From: Pseudomonas sp. IB20 | GTDB lineage: Bacteria > Pseudomonadota > Gammaproteobacteria > Pseudomonadales > Pseudomonadaceae | Assembly (NCBI RefSeq): GCF_009707325.1 | Contig: NZ_CP046103.1 | Location: forward strand, 3,453,283-3,517,282 | Reading direction: 5' to 3' | Length of the DNA stretch: 64,000 nucleotides | Part shown: positions 42,615-53,045 of the stretch, in pieces | Layout of the letters: every line of letters begins with the position of its first letter | How positions within the stretch are numbered: position 1 is the first letter of the stretch | Position numbers and translations under genes: made by a program | The notes under the pieces: generated by a model | What the model was told of the DNA's origin: nothing | The model's database searches: none | What the model saw: only the letters and a program-made list of their open reading frames with translations

Positions 42615-43736
42615 TTAGATCGACGACAAGCCCAGGAACCTCGACAACTCCTCGCGCTTGGCCAACGCATCTTTCCTGCCCAACTCAATCAACTCGCTGC
42701 AATACCCCGCCTCGAACAGCAAGTAACTCAGCACCCCTGCCCCGCTGGTTTTGGTCGCTCCCGGCCCGCGCAAGAACAGGCGCAACGCCGCCGGTAGTTC
42801 CTGGCGATGACGCGCGGCGATTTCATCGATCGGCTGACTCGGCGCAATCACCAGCACTTCCACCGGCGCCACCGCATGACTGAACTGGTTGAGACGCTCG
42901 AGCAATTCGATGTCGCTTTCCAGGCTGTCAATGAACGTACTGTTGAGCATGTGCCCACCGATCTGCGCCAGGGTCGGTTGCTGGCCGGTAAACGTGCGTT
43001 GCGCTGCCGGCTCATTGCCCCGTGGGTTACCGCTCACGCCCACCACCAGCACGCGGCTTGCGCCCAGGTGCAGGGCCGGGCTGATCGGCGCGGATTGGCG
43101 CACTGCGCCATCGCCGAAGTACTCCTGGTCGAGTTTGACCGGGGCAAACAGCAAGGGAATTGCCGAGCTGGCCAGCAAGTGTTCAACCGTCAGTTGGGTG
43201 GGCATGCCGATACGTCGATGGCGCAGCCAAGCATCGATGGTGCCGCCACCCTGATAGAACGTCACCGCGTGCCCGGACTCGTAGCCAAAGGCGGTGACGG
43301 CGACCGCATGCAGGTGTTTGTTGCGGATGGCGACATCGATGCCGTCCAGGTTCAGCTTGTCGTTGAGCAGCGCGCGCAACGGCGTGCTGTCGAGCAACGC
43401 CACCGGCACCTGGGCGCCGATACCCAGCAGGCTGTGGAAGGTAAAACGACTGGCCTGGCGGATCACACCGGGCCAGTCGCTGCGCAGCACCAAGTGGCTG
43501 CGAAAGCCCTGCCAGAACGCCGTGAGACGTTGGATGGCGGCCGTGAAGTCGGTGGCCCCGCTGGCCAGGCTCACCGCATTGATCGCCCCCGCCGAGGTGC
43601 CGACAATCACCGGAAATGGATTCGGTGCCCCTGGCGGCAGCAGCTCGGCAATCGCTGCTAACACCCCCACCTGATACGCCGCTCGCGCCCCGCCGCCGGA
43701 AAGAATCAAGCCTGTGACCGGTTCAGCTGGGCGCAT
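42615..43736 (-). CDS. Patatin-like phospholipase
   Basis: A 373-residue patatin-family serine lipase acting on phospholipids or neutral lipids. The oxyanion hole LILSGGGARAAYQVG sits near the N-terminus, the nucleophile is Ser in GTSAGA (about 48), and the catalytic Asp in YFGDGAVRQ (about 208). No signal peptide; the family member is probably cytoplasmic or membrane-attached. It lies 30 bp after the stop of nothing else on this strand: the lpxL gene ends at 43767, so the two may be co-transcribed (lpxL first). Confidence 0.93.
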   Translation of the reverse strand: MRPAEPVTGLILSGGGARAAYQVGVLAAIAELLPPGAPNPFPVIVGTSAGAINAVSLASGATDFTAAIQRLTAFWQGFRSHLVLRSDWPGVIRQASRFTFHSLLGIGAQVPVALLDSTPLRALLNDKLNLDGIDVAIRNKHLHAVAVTAFGYESGHAVTFYQGGGTIDAWLRHRRIGMPTQLTVEHLLASSAIPLLFAPVKLDQEYFGDGAVRQSAPISPALHLGASRVLVVGVSGNPRGNEPAAQRTFTGQQPTLAQIGGHMLNSTFIDSLESDIELLERLNQFSHAVAPVEVLVIAPSQPIDEIAARHRQELPAALRLFLRGPGATKTSGAGVLSYLLFEAGYCSELIELGRKDALAKREELSRFLGLSSI

Positions 43737-43766
43737 TGCGTCACTCCATGTGCAGAAAAGTAAGGC

Positions 43767-44702
43767 TTATCGGCGGCGTTTCTCGTACAGCTTAGCCTCG
43801 CCCGGTGGCCGGCTCTTGAAGCGCCGGTGGGTCCACAAGTATTGCTCGGGGCATTCGCGTACCGAGGCTTCGACCCACTGGTTGATGCGCAGGCAGTCGA
43901 TCTCATCGGTTTCGCCGGGGAAGTCGGTCAACGGCGGGTGGATCACCAGCCGGTAACCGCTGCCATCGGCCAGGCGCTCCTGGGTGAACGGCACCACCAA
44001 CGCCTTGCCCAGGCGCGCAAACTTGCTGGTGGCGGTCACGGTGGCGGCCTGGATGCCGAACAGCGGCACAAAAATGCTCTGCTTGGCGCCGTAGTCCTGG
44101 TCCGGCGCGTACCAGATGGCCCGGCCGGCGCGCAGCAGCTTGAGCATGCCGCGCACGTCTTCGCGCTCGATGGCCAGGGAGTCGAGGTTATGCCGCTCGC
44201 GGCCACGGCGCTGGACGAAGTCGAACAACGGGTTGCCGTGTTCGCGGTACATGCCATCGATGGTGTGTTTCTGCCCGAGCAGGGCCGCGCCGATTTCCAG
44301 GGTGGTGAAGTGCAGCGCCATAAGGATCACGCCCTTGCCATCCAACTGCGCCTGCTTGAGGTGCTCAAGCCCTTCGACATGGGCCAGGCGCGCCAGGCGT
44401 TGACGCGACCACCACCAGCTCATGGCCATTTCAAAGAAGGCGATGCCGGTGGAGGCAAAGTTTTCCTTGAGCAGCTTCTTACGCTCCTTGGCGGATTTTT
44501 CGGGGAAGCACAGTTCCAGGTTGCGCGCGGCGATGCGGCGGCGTTCGCCAGCCACGCGGTACATGCCCGCGCCAAGCACGCGACCAATGGTCAACAGCGC
44601 GCGGTACGGCAACTGAGTAATCAGCCACAGCAGGCCGAGGCCCAGCCATAGCAGCCAGAAACGCGGGTGAAGAAATACAGCTCGAAAACGCGGGCGATCC
44701 AT
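43767..44702 (-). CDS. lpxL: Lipid A biosynthesis lauroyl/palmitoleoyl acyltransferase
   Basis: A 311-residue late acyltransferase of lipid A synthesis at the inner membrane. An N-terminal membrane anchor ([19 protein letters not shown]), the catalytic HX4E motif HFTTLE near residue 130, [22 protein letters not shown], and [18 protein letters not shown]. Start ATG 44702 ([11 protein letters not shown]); the frame stays open upstream to 45248 but overlaps minC there. LpxL versus HtrB2/LpxM specificity cannot be decided. It is divergent from minC with 118 bp between. Confidence 0.93.
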   Translation of the reverse strand: MDRPRFRAVFLHPRFWLLWLGLGLLWLITQLPYRALLTIGRVLGAGMYRVAGERRRIAARNLELCFPEKSAKERKKLLKENFASTGIAFFEMAMSWWWSRQRLARLAHVEGLEHLKQAQLDGKGVILMALHFTTLEIGAALLGQKHTIDGMYREHGNPLFDFVQRRGRERHNLDSLAIEREDVRGMLKLLRAGRAIWYAPDQDYGAKQSIFVPLFGIQAATVTATSKFARLGKALVVPFTQERLADGSGYRLVIHPPLTDFPGETDEIDCLRINQWVEASVRECPEQYLWTHRRFKSRPPGEAKLYEKRRR

Positions 44703-44820
44703 TACAGATTCCGGTAAAGACAGGGCCGCGCATTCTACAACGGTTCGACTCGGCTTGCGGCCCGTGGATGTTCTCGTTATAAGTCTCGACACTTTTCGTG
44801 ACAAGCCGCTTTCGCCGACC

Positions 44821-45558
44821 ATGAGCCAAACCGAACCGCTAGACCAAGATCCCGTGTTCCAGCTGAAAGGCAGCATGCTCGCCATCACCGTGCTGGAACT
44901 GGCCCGCAATGACCTCGACGCCCTGGACCGCCAACTGGCCGCCAAGGTCGCCTTGGCGCCGAATTTTTTCAACAATGCCCCGCTGGTGCTGGCCCTGGAC
45001 AAACTCCCGGCTGGCCAGGGTGTGATTGATTTGCCCGGCCTGATGCGCGTCTGCCGCTCCCATGGTTTGCGCACCCTGGCGATTCGCGCCAGCCGTATCG
45101 AAGACATCGCTGCCGCAATCGCCATTGAACTGCCAGTACTGCCGCCGTCCGGTGCACGCGAGCGTCCGCTCGATCCGACCGAAGGTGAAGTGAAGAAAAA
45201 ACCGGAAAAGCCGCCGGAACCGATGATCAAGCCTACAAAAATCATCACCTCCCCCGTACGCGGCGGGCAGCAAATTTACGCCCAGGGCGGCGACCTGGTG
45301 GTGATCGCTCCGGTAAGCCCGGGCGCGGAACTTCTCGCCGATGGCAACATCCATGTATACGGCCCGATGCGCGGACGTGCCCTCGCCGGCATCAAGGGTG
45401 ATACCAAGGCCCGTATTTTTTGCCAGCAGTTGACCGCTGAACTAGTGTCCATCGCAGGCCAGTACAAGGTTTCAGAAGATTTGCGCCGTGATCCGCTGTG
45501 GGGGGCCGGGGTACAAGTCAGCCTGTCGGGCGATGTGTTGAACATCATCCGTCTTTAA
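44821..45558 (+). CDS. minC: Septum site-determining protein MinC
   Basis: MinC blocks FtsZ polymerisation and is recruited by MinD. The 245-residue protein has an N-terminal FtsZ-interacting domain ([20 protein letters not shown]), a Pro/Lys-rich linker ([10 protein letters not shown], about 122-131) and the C-terminal beta-helix domain ([38 protein letters not shown]). Start at 44821 (MSQTEPL). It is followed by minD and minE, with 200 bp between minC and minD. Confidence 0.97.
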   Translation: MSQTEPLDQDPVFQLKGSMLAITVLELARNDLDALDRQLAAKVALAPNFFNNAPLVLALDKLPAGQGVIDLPGLMRVCRSHGLRTLAIRASRIEDIAAAIAIELPVLPPSGARERPLDPTEGEVKKKPEKPPEPMIKPTKIITSPVRGGQQIYAQGGDLVVIAPVSPGAELLADGNIHVYGPMRGRALAGIKGDTKARIFCQQLTAELVSIAGQYKVSEDLRRDPLWGAGVQVSLSGDVLNIIRL

Positions 45559-45758
45559 CGGATACTGCCGCATTTTCCAAGCATCTCTAGACTCTGATAG
45601 CAAAGCGAAACCGGCAAGACTTGCGTAGGACTATTTGGAAGTTGGCGTTCCCCCGTGGAAACCACATCTTTTTCCTACAAAGGCTGTCCGCCTGCGGCGA
45701 GTTCCAAGAGATGTTTTTCAGGGACCGAAAAGTCCTTTTTCCTTAGGGGTGAAACACC

Positions 45759-46571
45759 TTGGCCAAGATTCTCGTGGTTACATCCGGCAAGGGTGGTGTG
45801 GGTAAGACCACCACCAGCGCCGCTATCGGTACCGGCCTCGCTCTGCGCGGCCACAAGACAGTCATCGTCGACTTCGACGTCGGTTTGCGTAACCTCGACC
45901 TCATCATGGGCTGCGAACGCCGCGTGGTGTATGACTTCGTCAACGTGGTCAACGGTGAAGCCAACCTGCAACAGGCCCTGATCAAGGACAAGCGCCTTGA
46001 GAACCTGTATGTATTGGCCGCCAGCCAGACGCGCGACAAAGATGCGCTGACCAAAGAAGGCGTAGGCAAAGTACTCGCCGAGCTGAAAGAAACCTTCGAG
46101 TACGTGGTGTGCGACTCCCCGGCCGGCATCGAAACCGGTGCTCACTTGGCAATGTACTTCGCCGATGAAGCGATCGTTGTGACCAACCCGGAAGTGTCTT
46201 CGGTACGTGACTCGGACCGTATGCTCGGCCTGCTGGCCAGCAAATCCAAGCGCGCCGAAGACGGCCAGGACCCGATCAAGGAACACCTGCTGCTGACCCG
46301 TTACAACCCGGAGCGCGTCAGCAACGGCGAAATGCTTGGCGTTGAAGACGTGAAAGAAATCCTCGCAGTGACCCTGCTGGGCGTGATCCCGGAATCCCAG
46401 GCCGTGCTGAAGGCTTCCAACCAAGGCGTACCGGTGATTCTTGACGACCAGAGCGACGCCGGCCAGGCGTACAGCGATGCCGTCGATCGCTTGCTGGGCA
46501 AGACCGTGGAACATCGCTTCCTCGATGTTAAGAAGAAGGGATTCTTCGAGCGTATCTTTGGAGGCAACTAA
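45759..46571 (+). CDS. minD: Septum site-determining ATPase MinD
   Basis: MinD is the membrane-binding ATPase of the Min oscillator. The 270-residue protein begins with the deviant Walker A motif KGGVGKTT (residues 11-18) and ends with an amphipathic membrane-targeting helix (FLDVKKKGFFERIFGG). The start codon is TTG (45759) preceded by AGGGGTGAAACACC; no ATG is possible before the Walker motif. Min sequence matches the usual length. minE follows 3 bp on. Confidence 0.97.
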   Translation: MAKILVVTSGKGGVGKTTTSAAIGTGLALRGHKTVIVDFDVGLRNLDLIMGCERRVVYDFVNVVNGEANLQQALIKDKRLENLYVLAASQTRDKDALTKEGVGKVLAELKETFEYVVCDSPAGIETGAHLAMYFADEAIVVTNPEVSSVRDSDRMLGLLASKSKRAEDGQDPIKEHLLLTRYNPERVSNGEMLGVEDVKEILAVTLLGVIPESQAVLKASNQGVPVILDDQSDAGQAYSDAVDRLLGKTVEHRFLDVKKKGFFERIFGGN

Positions 46572-46574
46572 ACA

Positions 46575-46829
46575 ATGAAATTTCTCGACTTCTTTCGCGC
46601 CAACAAAAAGCCAAGTACCGCGTCGGTAGCGAAAGAGCGTCTACAGATCATCGTGGCGCACGAACGCGGCCAACGCAGCACGCCGGACTACCTGCCAGCC
46701 TTGCAGAAGGAACTGGTCGAGGTGATCCGCAAGTACGTCAATATCGGCAACGATGACGTGCATGTCGCCCTGGAAAATGACGGCAGCTGCTCGATCCTGG
46801 AACTCAATATCACCCTGCCTGATCGTTGA
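46575..46829 (+). CDS. minE: Cell division topological specificity factor MinE
   Basis: The 84-residue MinE stimulates MinD ATPase and drives pole-to-pole oscillation. N-terminal amphipathic helix ([14 protein letters not shown]), the anti-MinCD region [16 protein letters not shown] and the topological domain [20 protein letters not shown]. It sits 3 bp after minD. Confidence 0.97.
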   Translation: MKFLDFFRANKKPSTASVAKERLQIIVAHERGQRSTPDYLPALQKELVEVIRKYVNIGNDDVHVALENDGSCSILELNITLPDR

Positions 46830-46846
46830 TCGAACAGGCGGTCGCC

Positions 46847-46901
46847 ACGGCGGCTCGGGCACCTTGATCCCTTTTATGGGACCGGGTGAGCGAGCCGCCG
46901 T
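46847..46901 (+). other. Long hairpin between minE and the pseudouridine synthase gene
   Basis: Arms acggcggctcg (46847-46857) and cgagccgccgt (46891-46901) form a perfect 11-bp stem around a 33-nt loop that itself can fold (gatccc and gggacc parts). It lies 18 bp after minE and could stop or stabilise the min transcript; no T-run follows. Confidence 0.65.
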
Positions 46902-46925
46902 TGGCGTTTGTTACGAGGCTGTTTA

Positions 46926-47561
46926 ATGCCGCTGTCCAATATCCATATCCTGCATCAGGACGACGCTGTCCTGGTGGTGAACAAGCCGACCCTGTTGCTC
47001 TCGGTGCCAGGCCGCGCCGATGACAACAAGGATTGCCTGATCACCCGTCTGCAGGAAAACGGCTACCCCGAAGCCCGCATTGTCCATCGCCTGGACTGGG
47101 AAACCTCGGGCATCATCCTGCTCGCGCGGGACGCCGATACCCACCGCGAACTGTCGCGCCAGTTTCATGACCGCGAAACCGAAAAGGCCTACACCGCCCT
47201 GGCCTGGGGCCAGCCGGCACTGGACAGCGGCAGCATCGACCTGCCCCTGCGCTACGACCCGCCGACCAAGCCACGCCACGTGGTCGACCACGAATTCGGC
47301 AAACACGCGCTGACCTTCTGGAAAGTGCTGGAACGTTGCGGCGACTGGTGCCGCGTCGAGCTGACGCCGATCACCGGGCGTTCGCACCAGTTGCGCGTGC
47401 ACATGTTGTCGATCGGCCACCCGTTACTCGGTGATGGCCTGTACGCCCACGAACAAGCCCTGGCCGCCTGGCCGCGTTTGTGCCTGCATGCGAGCATGTT
47501 GAGCTTCACGCATCCGCAGAGTGGCAAACGGCTTCGCTTCGAGTGCCCCGCGCCCTTTTAA
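46926..47561 (+). CDS. RluA-family rRNA/tRNA pseudouridine synthase
   Basis: A 211-residue pseudouridine synthase. The signature [18 protein letters not shown] carries the catalytic Asp (about 58), followed by KAYTALAWG and [23 protein letters not shown]. It lacks an S4 domain, as expected for the RluA type (E. coli RluA is about 219 residues). The target is probably U746 of 23S rRNA and U32 of tRNA, but a different RluA paralogue is possible. Start at 46926 (MPLSNIHIL) behind ACGAGGCTGTTTA. Confidence 0.92.
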   Translation: MPLSNIHILHQDDAVLVVNKPTLLLSVPGRADDNKDCLITRLQENGYPEARIVHRLDWETSGIILLARDADTHRELSRQFHDRETEKAYTALAWGQPALDSGSIDLPLRYDPPTKPRHVVDHEFGKHALTFWKVLERCGDWCRVELTPITGRSHQLRVHMLSIGHPLLGDGLYAHEQALAAWPRLCLHASMLSFTHPQSGKRLRFECPAPF

Positions 47562-47659
47562 GCTGCGAACACGGTCAAATATGGGAGCCGGTGCAACGAG
47601 TTCACTTCAAATGTGGAGCCAATACGGTAAACTCCGCGCATTGCTGTCTGGAGCTATTT

Positions 47660-48949
47660 ATGCGCGAAGCGTTGAATCAAGGCCTGATCGACTTCCTCAA
47701 GGCCTCCCCTACTCCTTTTCATGCCACTGCCGCCCTCGCCCAGCGCCTGGAAGCGGCGGGTTACCAGCGCCTCGACGAGCGCGAAACCTGGACCACCGAG
47801 GCCAACGGGCGCTATTACGTCACTCGTAACGACTCCTCGATCATCGCCTTCAAGCTCGGCCGCCACTCACCGCTGCAAGGCGGCATTCGCCTGGTCGGCG
47901 CCCACACCGACAGCCCGTGCCTGCGCGTCAAGCCCCAGCCGGAGCTGCAGCGCCAGGGTTTCTGGCAGTTAGGTGTGGAAGTCTACGGCGGCGCACTGCT
48001 GGCGCCGTGGTTCGACCGCGACCTGTCGCTGGCCGGCCGCGTGACCTTCCGCCGCGACGGCAAGGTCGAAAGCCAACTGATCGACTTCAAGCTGCCCATC
48101 GCCATCATCCCCAACCTGGCCATTCACCTGAACCGTGAAGCCAACCAGGGTTGGGCGATCAATGCGCAGACCGAACTGCCGCCGATCCTCGCGCAATTTG
48201 CCGGTGACGAACGCGTGGACTTCCGCGCCGTGCTCACCGAGCAGCTGGCAAGGGAGCACGGGCTGAACGCGGATGTGGTGCTCGACTACGAGCTGAGCTT
48301 CTACGACACCCAAAGCGCTGCGGTGATCGGCCTCAATGGCGACTTCATCGCCGGTGCGCGCCTCGATAACCTGCTGTCGTGCTACGCCGGCCTGCAAGCC
48401 TTGCTCACCAGCGAAACCGACGAAACCTGCGTGCTGGTGTGCAACGACCACGAAGAAGTCGGCTCTTGCTCGGCGTGCGGCGCCGATGGCCCGATGCTGG
48501 AACAGACCCTGCGCCGCCTGTTGCCCGAAGGTGACGAATTCGTACGTACCATTCAGAAATCACTGTTGGTGTCGGCGGACAATGCCCACGGCGTGCACCC
48601 CAACTACGCCGAGAAACACGACGCCAACCACGGCCCGAAACTCAACGCTGGCCCGGTGATCAAGGTCAACAGCAACCAGCGTTACGCCACCAACAGCGAA
48701 ACCGCCGGCTTCTTCCGCCACCTGTGCATGGCCCAGGAAGTGCCGGTACAGAGCTTCGTGGTGCGCAGCGACATGGGCTGCGGCTCGACCATCGGCCCGA
48801 TCACCGCCAGCCACCTGGGCGTGCGCACCGTGGACATCGGCCTGCCGACATTCGCCATGCACTCCATCCGTGAGCTGTGCGGCAGCCATGACCTGGCGCA
48901 TTTGGTGAAGGTGTTGGGCGCGTTCTATGCGAGTCGCGATCTGCCCTGA
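47660..48949 (+). CDS. apeB: M18 family aspartyl/metallo-aminopeptidase
   Basis: A 429-residue M18 aminopeptidase, releasing N-terminal acidic residues in the cytoplasm. Zn-binding motifs: [13 protein letters not shown] (about 82-94), [13 protein letters not shown] (bridging Asp, about 238), [17 protein letters not shown] (catalytic Glu and Zn Glu), and [21 protein letters not shown] near the C-terminus with the last Zn His in FAMHSIREL. Start at 47660 (MREALNQGL) behind GGAGCTATTT; the open frame upstream to 47480 overlaps the pseudouridine synthase and lacks similarity. Confidence 0.95.
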   Translation: MREALNQGLIDFLKASPTPFHATAALAQRLEAAGYQRLDERETWTTEANGRYYVTRNDSSIIAFKLGRHSPLQGGIRLVGAHTDSPCLRVKPQPELQRQGFWQLGVEVYGGALLAPWFDRDLSLAGRVTFRRDGKVESQLIDFKLPIAIIPNLAIHLNREANQGWAINAQTELPPILAQFAGDERVDFRAVLTEQLAREHGLNADVVLDYELSFYDTQSAAVIGLNGDFIAGARLDNLLSCYAGLQALLTSETDETCVLVCNDHEEVGSCSACGADGPMLEQTLRRLLPEGDEFVRTIQKSLLVSADNAHGVHPNYAEKHDANHGPKLNAGPVIKVNSNQRYATNSETAGFFRHLCMAQEVPVQSFVVRSDMGCGSTIGPITASHLGVRTVDIGLPTFAMHSIRELCGSHDLAHLVKVLGAFYASRDLP

Positions 48950-48962
48950 GACCGAGGCGCGG

Positions 48963-49059
48963 CCATCGCGGGCAGGCCCGCTCCCACTTTGGAATGCATT
49001 TTCCTGGGCGCTCCCACTTTGGAATGCATTTTCCTGTGGGAGCGGGCCTGCCCGCGATG
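48963..49059. repeat. REPIN element with a 30-bp tandem duplication in its loop
   Basis: Arms catcgcgggcaggcccgctc and gagcgggcctgcccgcgatg. The loop carries cgctcccactttggaatgca followed by ttttcctggg twice, at 48979-49008 and 49009-49038, with a single base changed at the end. The arm edge itself is part of the repeat. Confidence 0.88.
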
Positions 49060-49162
49060 ACAATTTCACTGACACCCAACGCTATCTGACTCACATCAAC
49101 TCCACTTCTCGTAATCCGACCTAGACTTGTCAGTATTCCCACTCCGACAAGGCCGTCGCACC

Positions 49163-49339
49163 ATGATCTCCATGTCCTCTTTCCACACCATGCTCATTCC
49201 CATCATCATCGGCATGATCCTGCTCGCGACCGGTTTCAACTTTCGTGACAAACCTGTGGGCGTGTTTGGCATGTGGGTCGGCATGCTGTTGATCCTGGGC
49301 ACCGTGGTGTACAAAATCCTCGCCAAACTGGCGGAATGA
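49163..49339 (+). CDS. Small membrane protein, 58 aa
   Basis: A 58-residue protein with two hydrophobic helices (TMLIPIIIGMILLATGFNF and MWVGMLLILGTVVYKIL) around a short charged loop (RDKPVGVFG). I do not recognise a named family. The start at 49163 (MISMSSFH) is preceded by GGCCGTCGCACC, not a strong site; an ATG at 49172 is the alternative. The codon pattern and hydrophobic design argue for a real gene. Confidence 0.65.
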   Translation: MISMSSFHTMLIPIIIGMILLATGFNFRDKPVGVFGMWVGMLLILGTVVYKILAKLAE

Positions 49340-49411
49340 CAAATGCACTCGCATTGGGCATAGCGGCCTCGTACACTCGGTCAATTCGTCGTTTTCAAGG
49401 TTGACCGCCTC

Positions 49412-51577
49412 GTGCTCTCCCGTCTGTTTGCTCTGCCCTGCTACTGCCTGTTCGCCCTGCTGATGCTGCTGCCGCTCACGCCTGCCCACGCCGCGGGCTT
49501 GCCCGGCCTGCTCGGCAGCACCACCAAGACCCAACCCCAGGCCGACGTGCCGCTGGGGCAGTCGCTGGACGAGGTGATCAAAACCTTGGAAAACGACAAG
49601 CAGCGTACTCAACTGCTGAGCGACCTGAAAAAGCTGCGCGAAGCCACGCAAAAAGCCCAACCGGCCGCCGAACAAGGCGTGCTTGGTTTGATCGGCAGTA
49701 CGCTGTCCGACCTTGAGCAGCAGTTCTCCGGCGCCGACAGCCCGGTGCAACGCTGGTCCAATGAAGTCGACCTGGCCAAGGACGAACTCAGCGCCCTGAT
49801 GCTGCCAGCACGCGAATGGTTGCCGATCATTTTCGGCTTTGCCGTGATCCTGGCCTTGTGGAGCCTGCTGGCCGCCGCGCTGATCTGGCTCAGCCACCGC
49901 GTGCGCGAACGGTTCGGCCTGCCCGAGGAACTGCCGCAACACCCGCGCACCTGGGACATGCTGCGTTTCGCCCTGCGCAAACTGGGCCCTTGGTTGATCG
50001 CCCTGGTGATCACGGTGTACCTGAGCTACGCCTTGCCTTCGTCCCTGGGTAAGTCCCTGGCGATGGTGCTGGCCTATGCGCTGGTGGTCGGCACCTGTTT
50101 CTCGGCCATCTGCGTGATTGCCTTCTCCGTGCTCGATGGCCCGCATCGCCACCGCGCGCTGTACATCCTGCGCCGCCAAGCCTTCCGCCCACTGTGGTGG
50201 ATCGGCAGTTTTGCCGCGTTTGGTGAAGCCTTGAGCGACCCAAGACTGATCGCGGCACTCGGCCAACACCTTGCCCATACCGCCGCGACGGTCGCCAATG
50301 TGATGGCCGCGCTGTCCACCGGCGTGTTTATCCTGCGTTTCCGCCGTCCGATCGCGCACCTGATCCGCAACCAGCCGCTGTCGCGCCGCCTTACCCGCCG
50401 CGCCCTCACCGATACCCTTTCGATCATCGGCACCTTCTGGTACTTGCCGGCGCTGTTGCTGGTGGGCATCTCGCTGTTCGCCACCTTCCTGTCGGCCGGC
50501 GACACCAGCACGGCGCTGCGCCAATCATTGTTGTGCACGGTGTTGCTGGTGTTGTGCATGGTGATCAACGGCCTGGTGCGCCGCCATGCACTCAAGCCAC
50601 AGCGCGGGCACAAACGCCATGCGCTGTACTCCGACCGCCTGAAAAGCTTCGTTTACACCTTGATCCATCTGGTGGTGTGGCTGGTGTTTATCGAGCTGGG
50701 CCTGCGGGTTTGGGGGCTGTCGATGATTCGCTTCACCGAAGGTGACGGCCATGAAGTCAGCGTCAAGCTGTTCGGCCTGGGCGGCACGCTGCTGTTTGCC
50801 TGGCTAATCTGGATCCTCAGCGACACCGCGATCCACCATGCCCTGACCCGCTCGCGCAAAGGCATGGCGAATGCGCGTGCGCAGACGATGATGCCGTTGA
50901 TCCGCAACGTGCTGTTCGTGACCATCTTTATCATCGCCGCCATCGTGGCCCTGGCGAACATGGGCATGAACGTCACGCCACTGCTGGCCGGTGCCGGTGT
51001 GATCGGTATCGCCATCGGTTTTGGTGCGCAGTCGCTGGTGGCCGACTTGATCACCGGCCTGTTCATCATCATCGAAGACTCCCTGGCGATTGATGATTAC
51101 GTGGACGTCGGCGGCCACCTCGGCACCGTCGAAGGCCTGACCATCCGCACCGTGCGCCTGCGCGACATCGACGGCATCGTGCACACCATTCCGTTCAGCG
51201 AAATCAAAAGTATCAAGAACTACTCGCGGGAGTTCGGCTACGCGATCTTCCGGGTGGCGATCCCCTACAACATGGAAATCGACGACGCCATCAAGTTGAT
51301 GCGCGACGTCGGCCAGAAAATGCGCAACGACCCACTGCAACGCCGCAACATCTGGTCACCGCTGGAGATTCAGGGCGTGGAAAGCTTTGAGTCCGGCAGC
51401 GCGATTCTTCGGGCGCGGTTCAAGACCGCGCCGATCAAGCAGTGGGAAGTCTCGCGGGCATTCAACCTGTCGCTCAAGCGCCATCTGGATGAGGCCGGGC
51501 TGGACCTGGCGACGCCGCGCCTGAGCGTGCAGGTAGTGACCGCAGGCTCCGTGCTGGAGAAAGATCCACAACAATAA
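49412..51577 (+). CDS. Large MscS-family mechanosensitive channel
   Basis: A 721-residue envelope channel. It starts at GTG (49412) with a signal peptide (LLMLLPLTPAHAAG), a periplasmic helical region rich in Lys/Gln (about 40-120), several membrane helices from about 135, and the MscS core near residues 505-600 (NMGMNVTPLLAGAGVIGIA, DLITGLFIIIEDSLAIDDYV, VRLRDIDGIVHTIPFSEIKS). It opens on membrane tension to release solutes. The layout is like E. coli YbiO. Strand and spacing suggest a single gene; the M20 gene starts 16 bp on. Confidence 0.92.
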   Translation: MLSRLFALPCYCLFALLMLLPLTPAHAAGLPGLLGSTTKTQPQADVPLGQSLDEVIKTLENDKQRTQLLSDLKKLREATQKAQPAAEQGVLGLIGSTLSDLEQQFSGADSPVQRWSNEVDLAKDELSALMLPAREWLPIIFGFAVILALWSLLAAALIWLSHRVRERFGLPEELPQHPRTWDMLRFALRKLGPWLIALVITVYLSYALPSSLGKSLAMVLAYALVVGTCFSAICVIAFSVLDGPHRHRALYILRRQAFRPLWWIGSFAAFGEALSDPRLIAALGQHLAHTAATVANVMAALSTGVFILRFRRPIAHLIRNQPLSRRLTRRALTDTLSIIGTFWYLPALLLVGISLFATFLSAGDTSTALRQSLLCTVLLVLCMVINGLVRRHALKPQRGHKRHALYSDRLKSFVYTLIHLVVWLVFIELGLRVWGLSMIRFTEGDGHEVSVKLFGLGGTLLFAWLIWILSDTAIHHALTRSRKGMANARAQTMMPLIRNVLFVTIFIIAAIVALANMGMNVTPLLAGAGVIGIAIGFGAQSLVADLITGLFIIIEDSLAIDDYVDVGGHLGTVEGLTIRTVRLRDIDGIVHTIPFSEIKSIKNYSREFGYAIFRVAIPYNMEIDDAIKLMRDVGQKMRNDPLQRRNIWSPLEIQGVESFESGSAILRARFKTAPIKQWEVSRAFNLSLKRHLDEAGLDLATPRLSVQVVTAGSVLEKDPQQ

Positions 51578-51593
51578 TTAGGGAGAGGTGCTT

Positions 51594-52940
51594 ATGCGTT
51601 TAAACGGTCTGACACACCAATGGGTTTTGGGCTTGCTATGCGGCGCCGCCAGCGGGGTGGTCATAGCCGCCAGCAGCGGCCAGGACAGTGCCCGGGAGGA
51701 AATCGCCGCCCAGGCCAAAATCCTTGAACCGGCCCTGCTGGAAACCCGCCGCGATATCCACGCCCACCCTGAACTGGGCAACACCGAAACCCGCACCGCC
51801 GAATTGGTCGCCAAGCAACTGCGCGACCTGGGCCTTGAAGTCAAAACCGGCGTGGCCCGCACCGGCGTCGTCGCCATCTTGAAGGGCGCCCTGCCCGGCC
51901 CGACCGTCGCCTTGCGTGCGGATATGGATGCATTGCCGGTCAAGGAAGTCGCCGACCTGCCCTTCGCCTCCAAAGCCAAAGGCACCTACTTGGGCAAAGA
52001 GGTCGACGTGATGCACGCCTGCGGCCACGACGCCCACACCGCCATCCTACTGAGCACGGCGAAAATCCTCACCGGCATGCGCGACCGCTTGCCCGGCACC
52101 GTGGTGTTTTACTTCCAACCGGCCGAAGAAGGCCCGAGCGACTTTGTCCCCGACGGTAAGAACACCTGGGGCGCGAAGATGATGGTGCAGGAAGGCGTGA
52201 TGAAAGCGCCCAAGCCGGACGCGGTGTTCGGCCTGCACGTGTGGGCCGGTGTCCCCGCCGGGCAGATCGCCTACCGTCCGGGCCCGACCCTGGCCAGCTC
52301 CGATGACCTGCGCATCAAGATCCTCGGCAAACAGACCCACGCCGGCCGCCCTTGGGACGGCATCGATCCGATCACCGTGGGCGCACAAACCATTGTCGGC
52401 CTGCAGACCGTGGTCAGCCGCCGCACCGACATTTCGTCATTCCCGTCGGTGGTGAGCATCGGCACCATCAACGGCGGCACCCGCTACAACATCATCCCCG
52501 AATCGGTGGATATGACCGGCACCATCCGCTCCTACGACTACGGCATCCGCCAGAAACTGCACGCGGACGTGCGCCAGACCGTGGAGAAAATCGCTGAAAG
52601 TGGCGGTGCCAAGGCCGAAGTCACCATCATCGAAAAGTACGACCCAACCATCAATAACCCGGCGCTGACCGAGAAAATGCTGCCAAGCCTGCGTTGGGCG
52701 GCCAAGGATGATGTGGTGCAGGGGCCGCTGGTCGGCGGTGCCGAAGACTTCTCGTTTTACGCCAAGGAAGCGCCGGGGCTGTTTGTGTTCCTGGGGGTGA
52801 CGCCGAGGGATCAGGAGATGAGCAAGGCGGCACCGAATCACAATCCGGGCTTCTTTGTGGATGAGTCGGCGTTGGTGGTGGGGGTCAGGACGTTGGCGTC
52901 GTTGGCGACGGATTATCTCTATACCCACCCACCGCAATAA
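51594..52940 (+). CDS. M20 family amidohydrolase with N-terminal hydrophobic segment
   Basis: A 448-residue M20/AbgA-like amidohydrolase. Metal-site HACGHDAHTA near residue 141-150, PAEEGPSDFVPDG with the catalytic Glu, GLHVWAGVPAGQI and the dimerisation domain with GKQTHAGRPWDGIDPI. It would cleave acylated amino acids or similar amides. The first 30 residues (MRLNGLTHQWVLGLLCGAAS) look like a signal or anchor, so it may act in the periplasm. Start ATG 51594 behind GGGAGAGG. The mscS gene ends 16 bp upstream. Confidence 0.9.
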   Translation: MRLNGLTHQWVLGLLCGAASGVVIAASSGQDSAREEIAAQAKILEPALLETRRDIHAHPELGNTETRTAELVAKQLRDLGLEVKTGVARTGVVAILKGALPGPTVALRADMDALPVKEVADLPFASKAKGTYLGKEVDVMHACGHDAHTAILLSTAKILTGMRDRLPGTVVFYFQPAEEGPSDFVPDGKNTWGAKMMVQEGVMKAPKPDAVFGLHVWAGVPAGQIAYRPGPTLASSDDLRIKILGKQTHAGRPWDGIDPITVGAQTIVGLQTVVSRRTDISSFPSVVSIGTINGGTRYNIIPESVDMTGTIRSYDYGIRQKLHADVRQTVEKIAESGGAKAEVTIIEKYDPTINNPALTEKMLPSLRWAAKDDVVQGPLVGGAEDFSFYAKEAPGLFVFLGVTPRDQEMSKAAPNHNPGFFVDESALVVGVRTLASLATDYLYTHPPQ

Positions 52941-52948
52941 CGCTTTTA

Positions 52949-53029
52949 TGTGGGAGTGGGCTTGCCCGCGATGGCGGTGTAGAAAATGCGCAGATACCCA
53001 TGGCTATCGCAGACAAGCCCGCTCCCACA
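52949..53029. repeat. REPIN element
   Basis: Arms gtgggagtgggcttgcccgc (from 52950) and its complement ctcccac with a diverged inner edge (ctatcgcagacaagcccgct). It separates the convergent amidohydrolase and mbtH genes. Confidence 0.87.
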
Positions 53030-53045
53030 TTGGGTTTGCGGTGTG

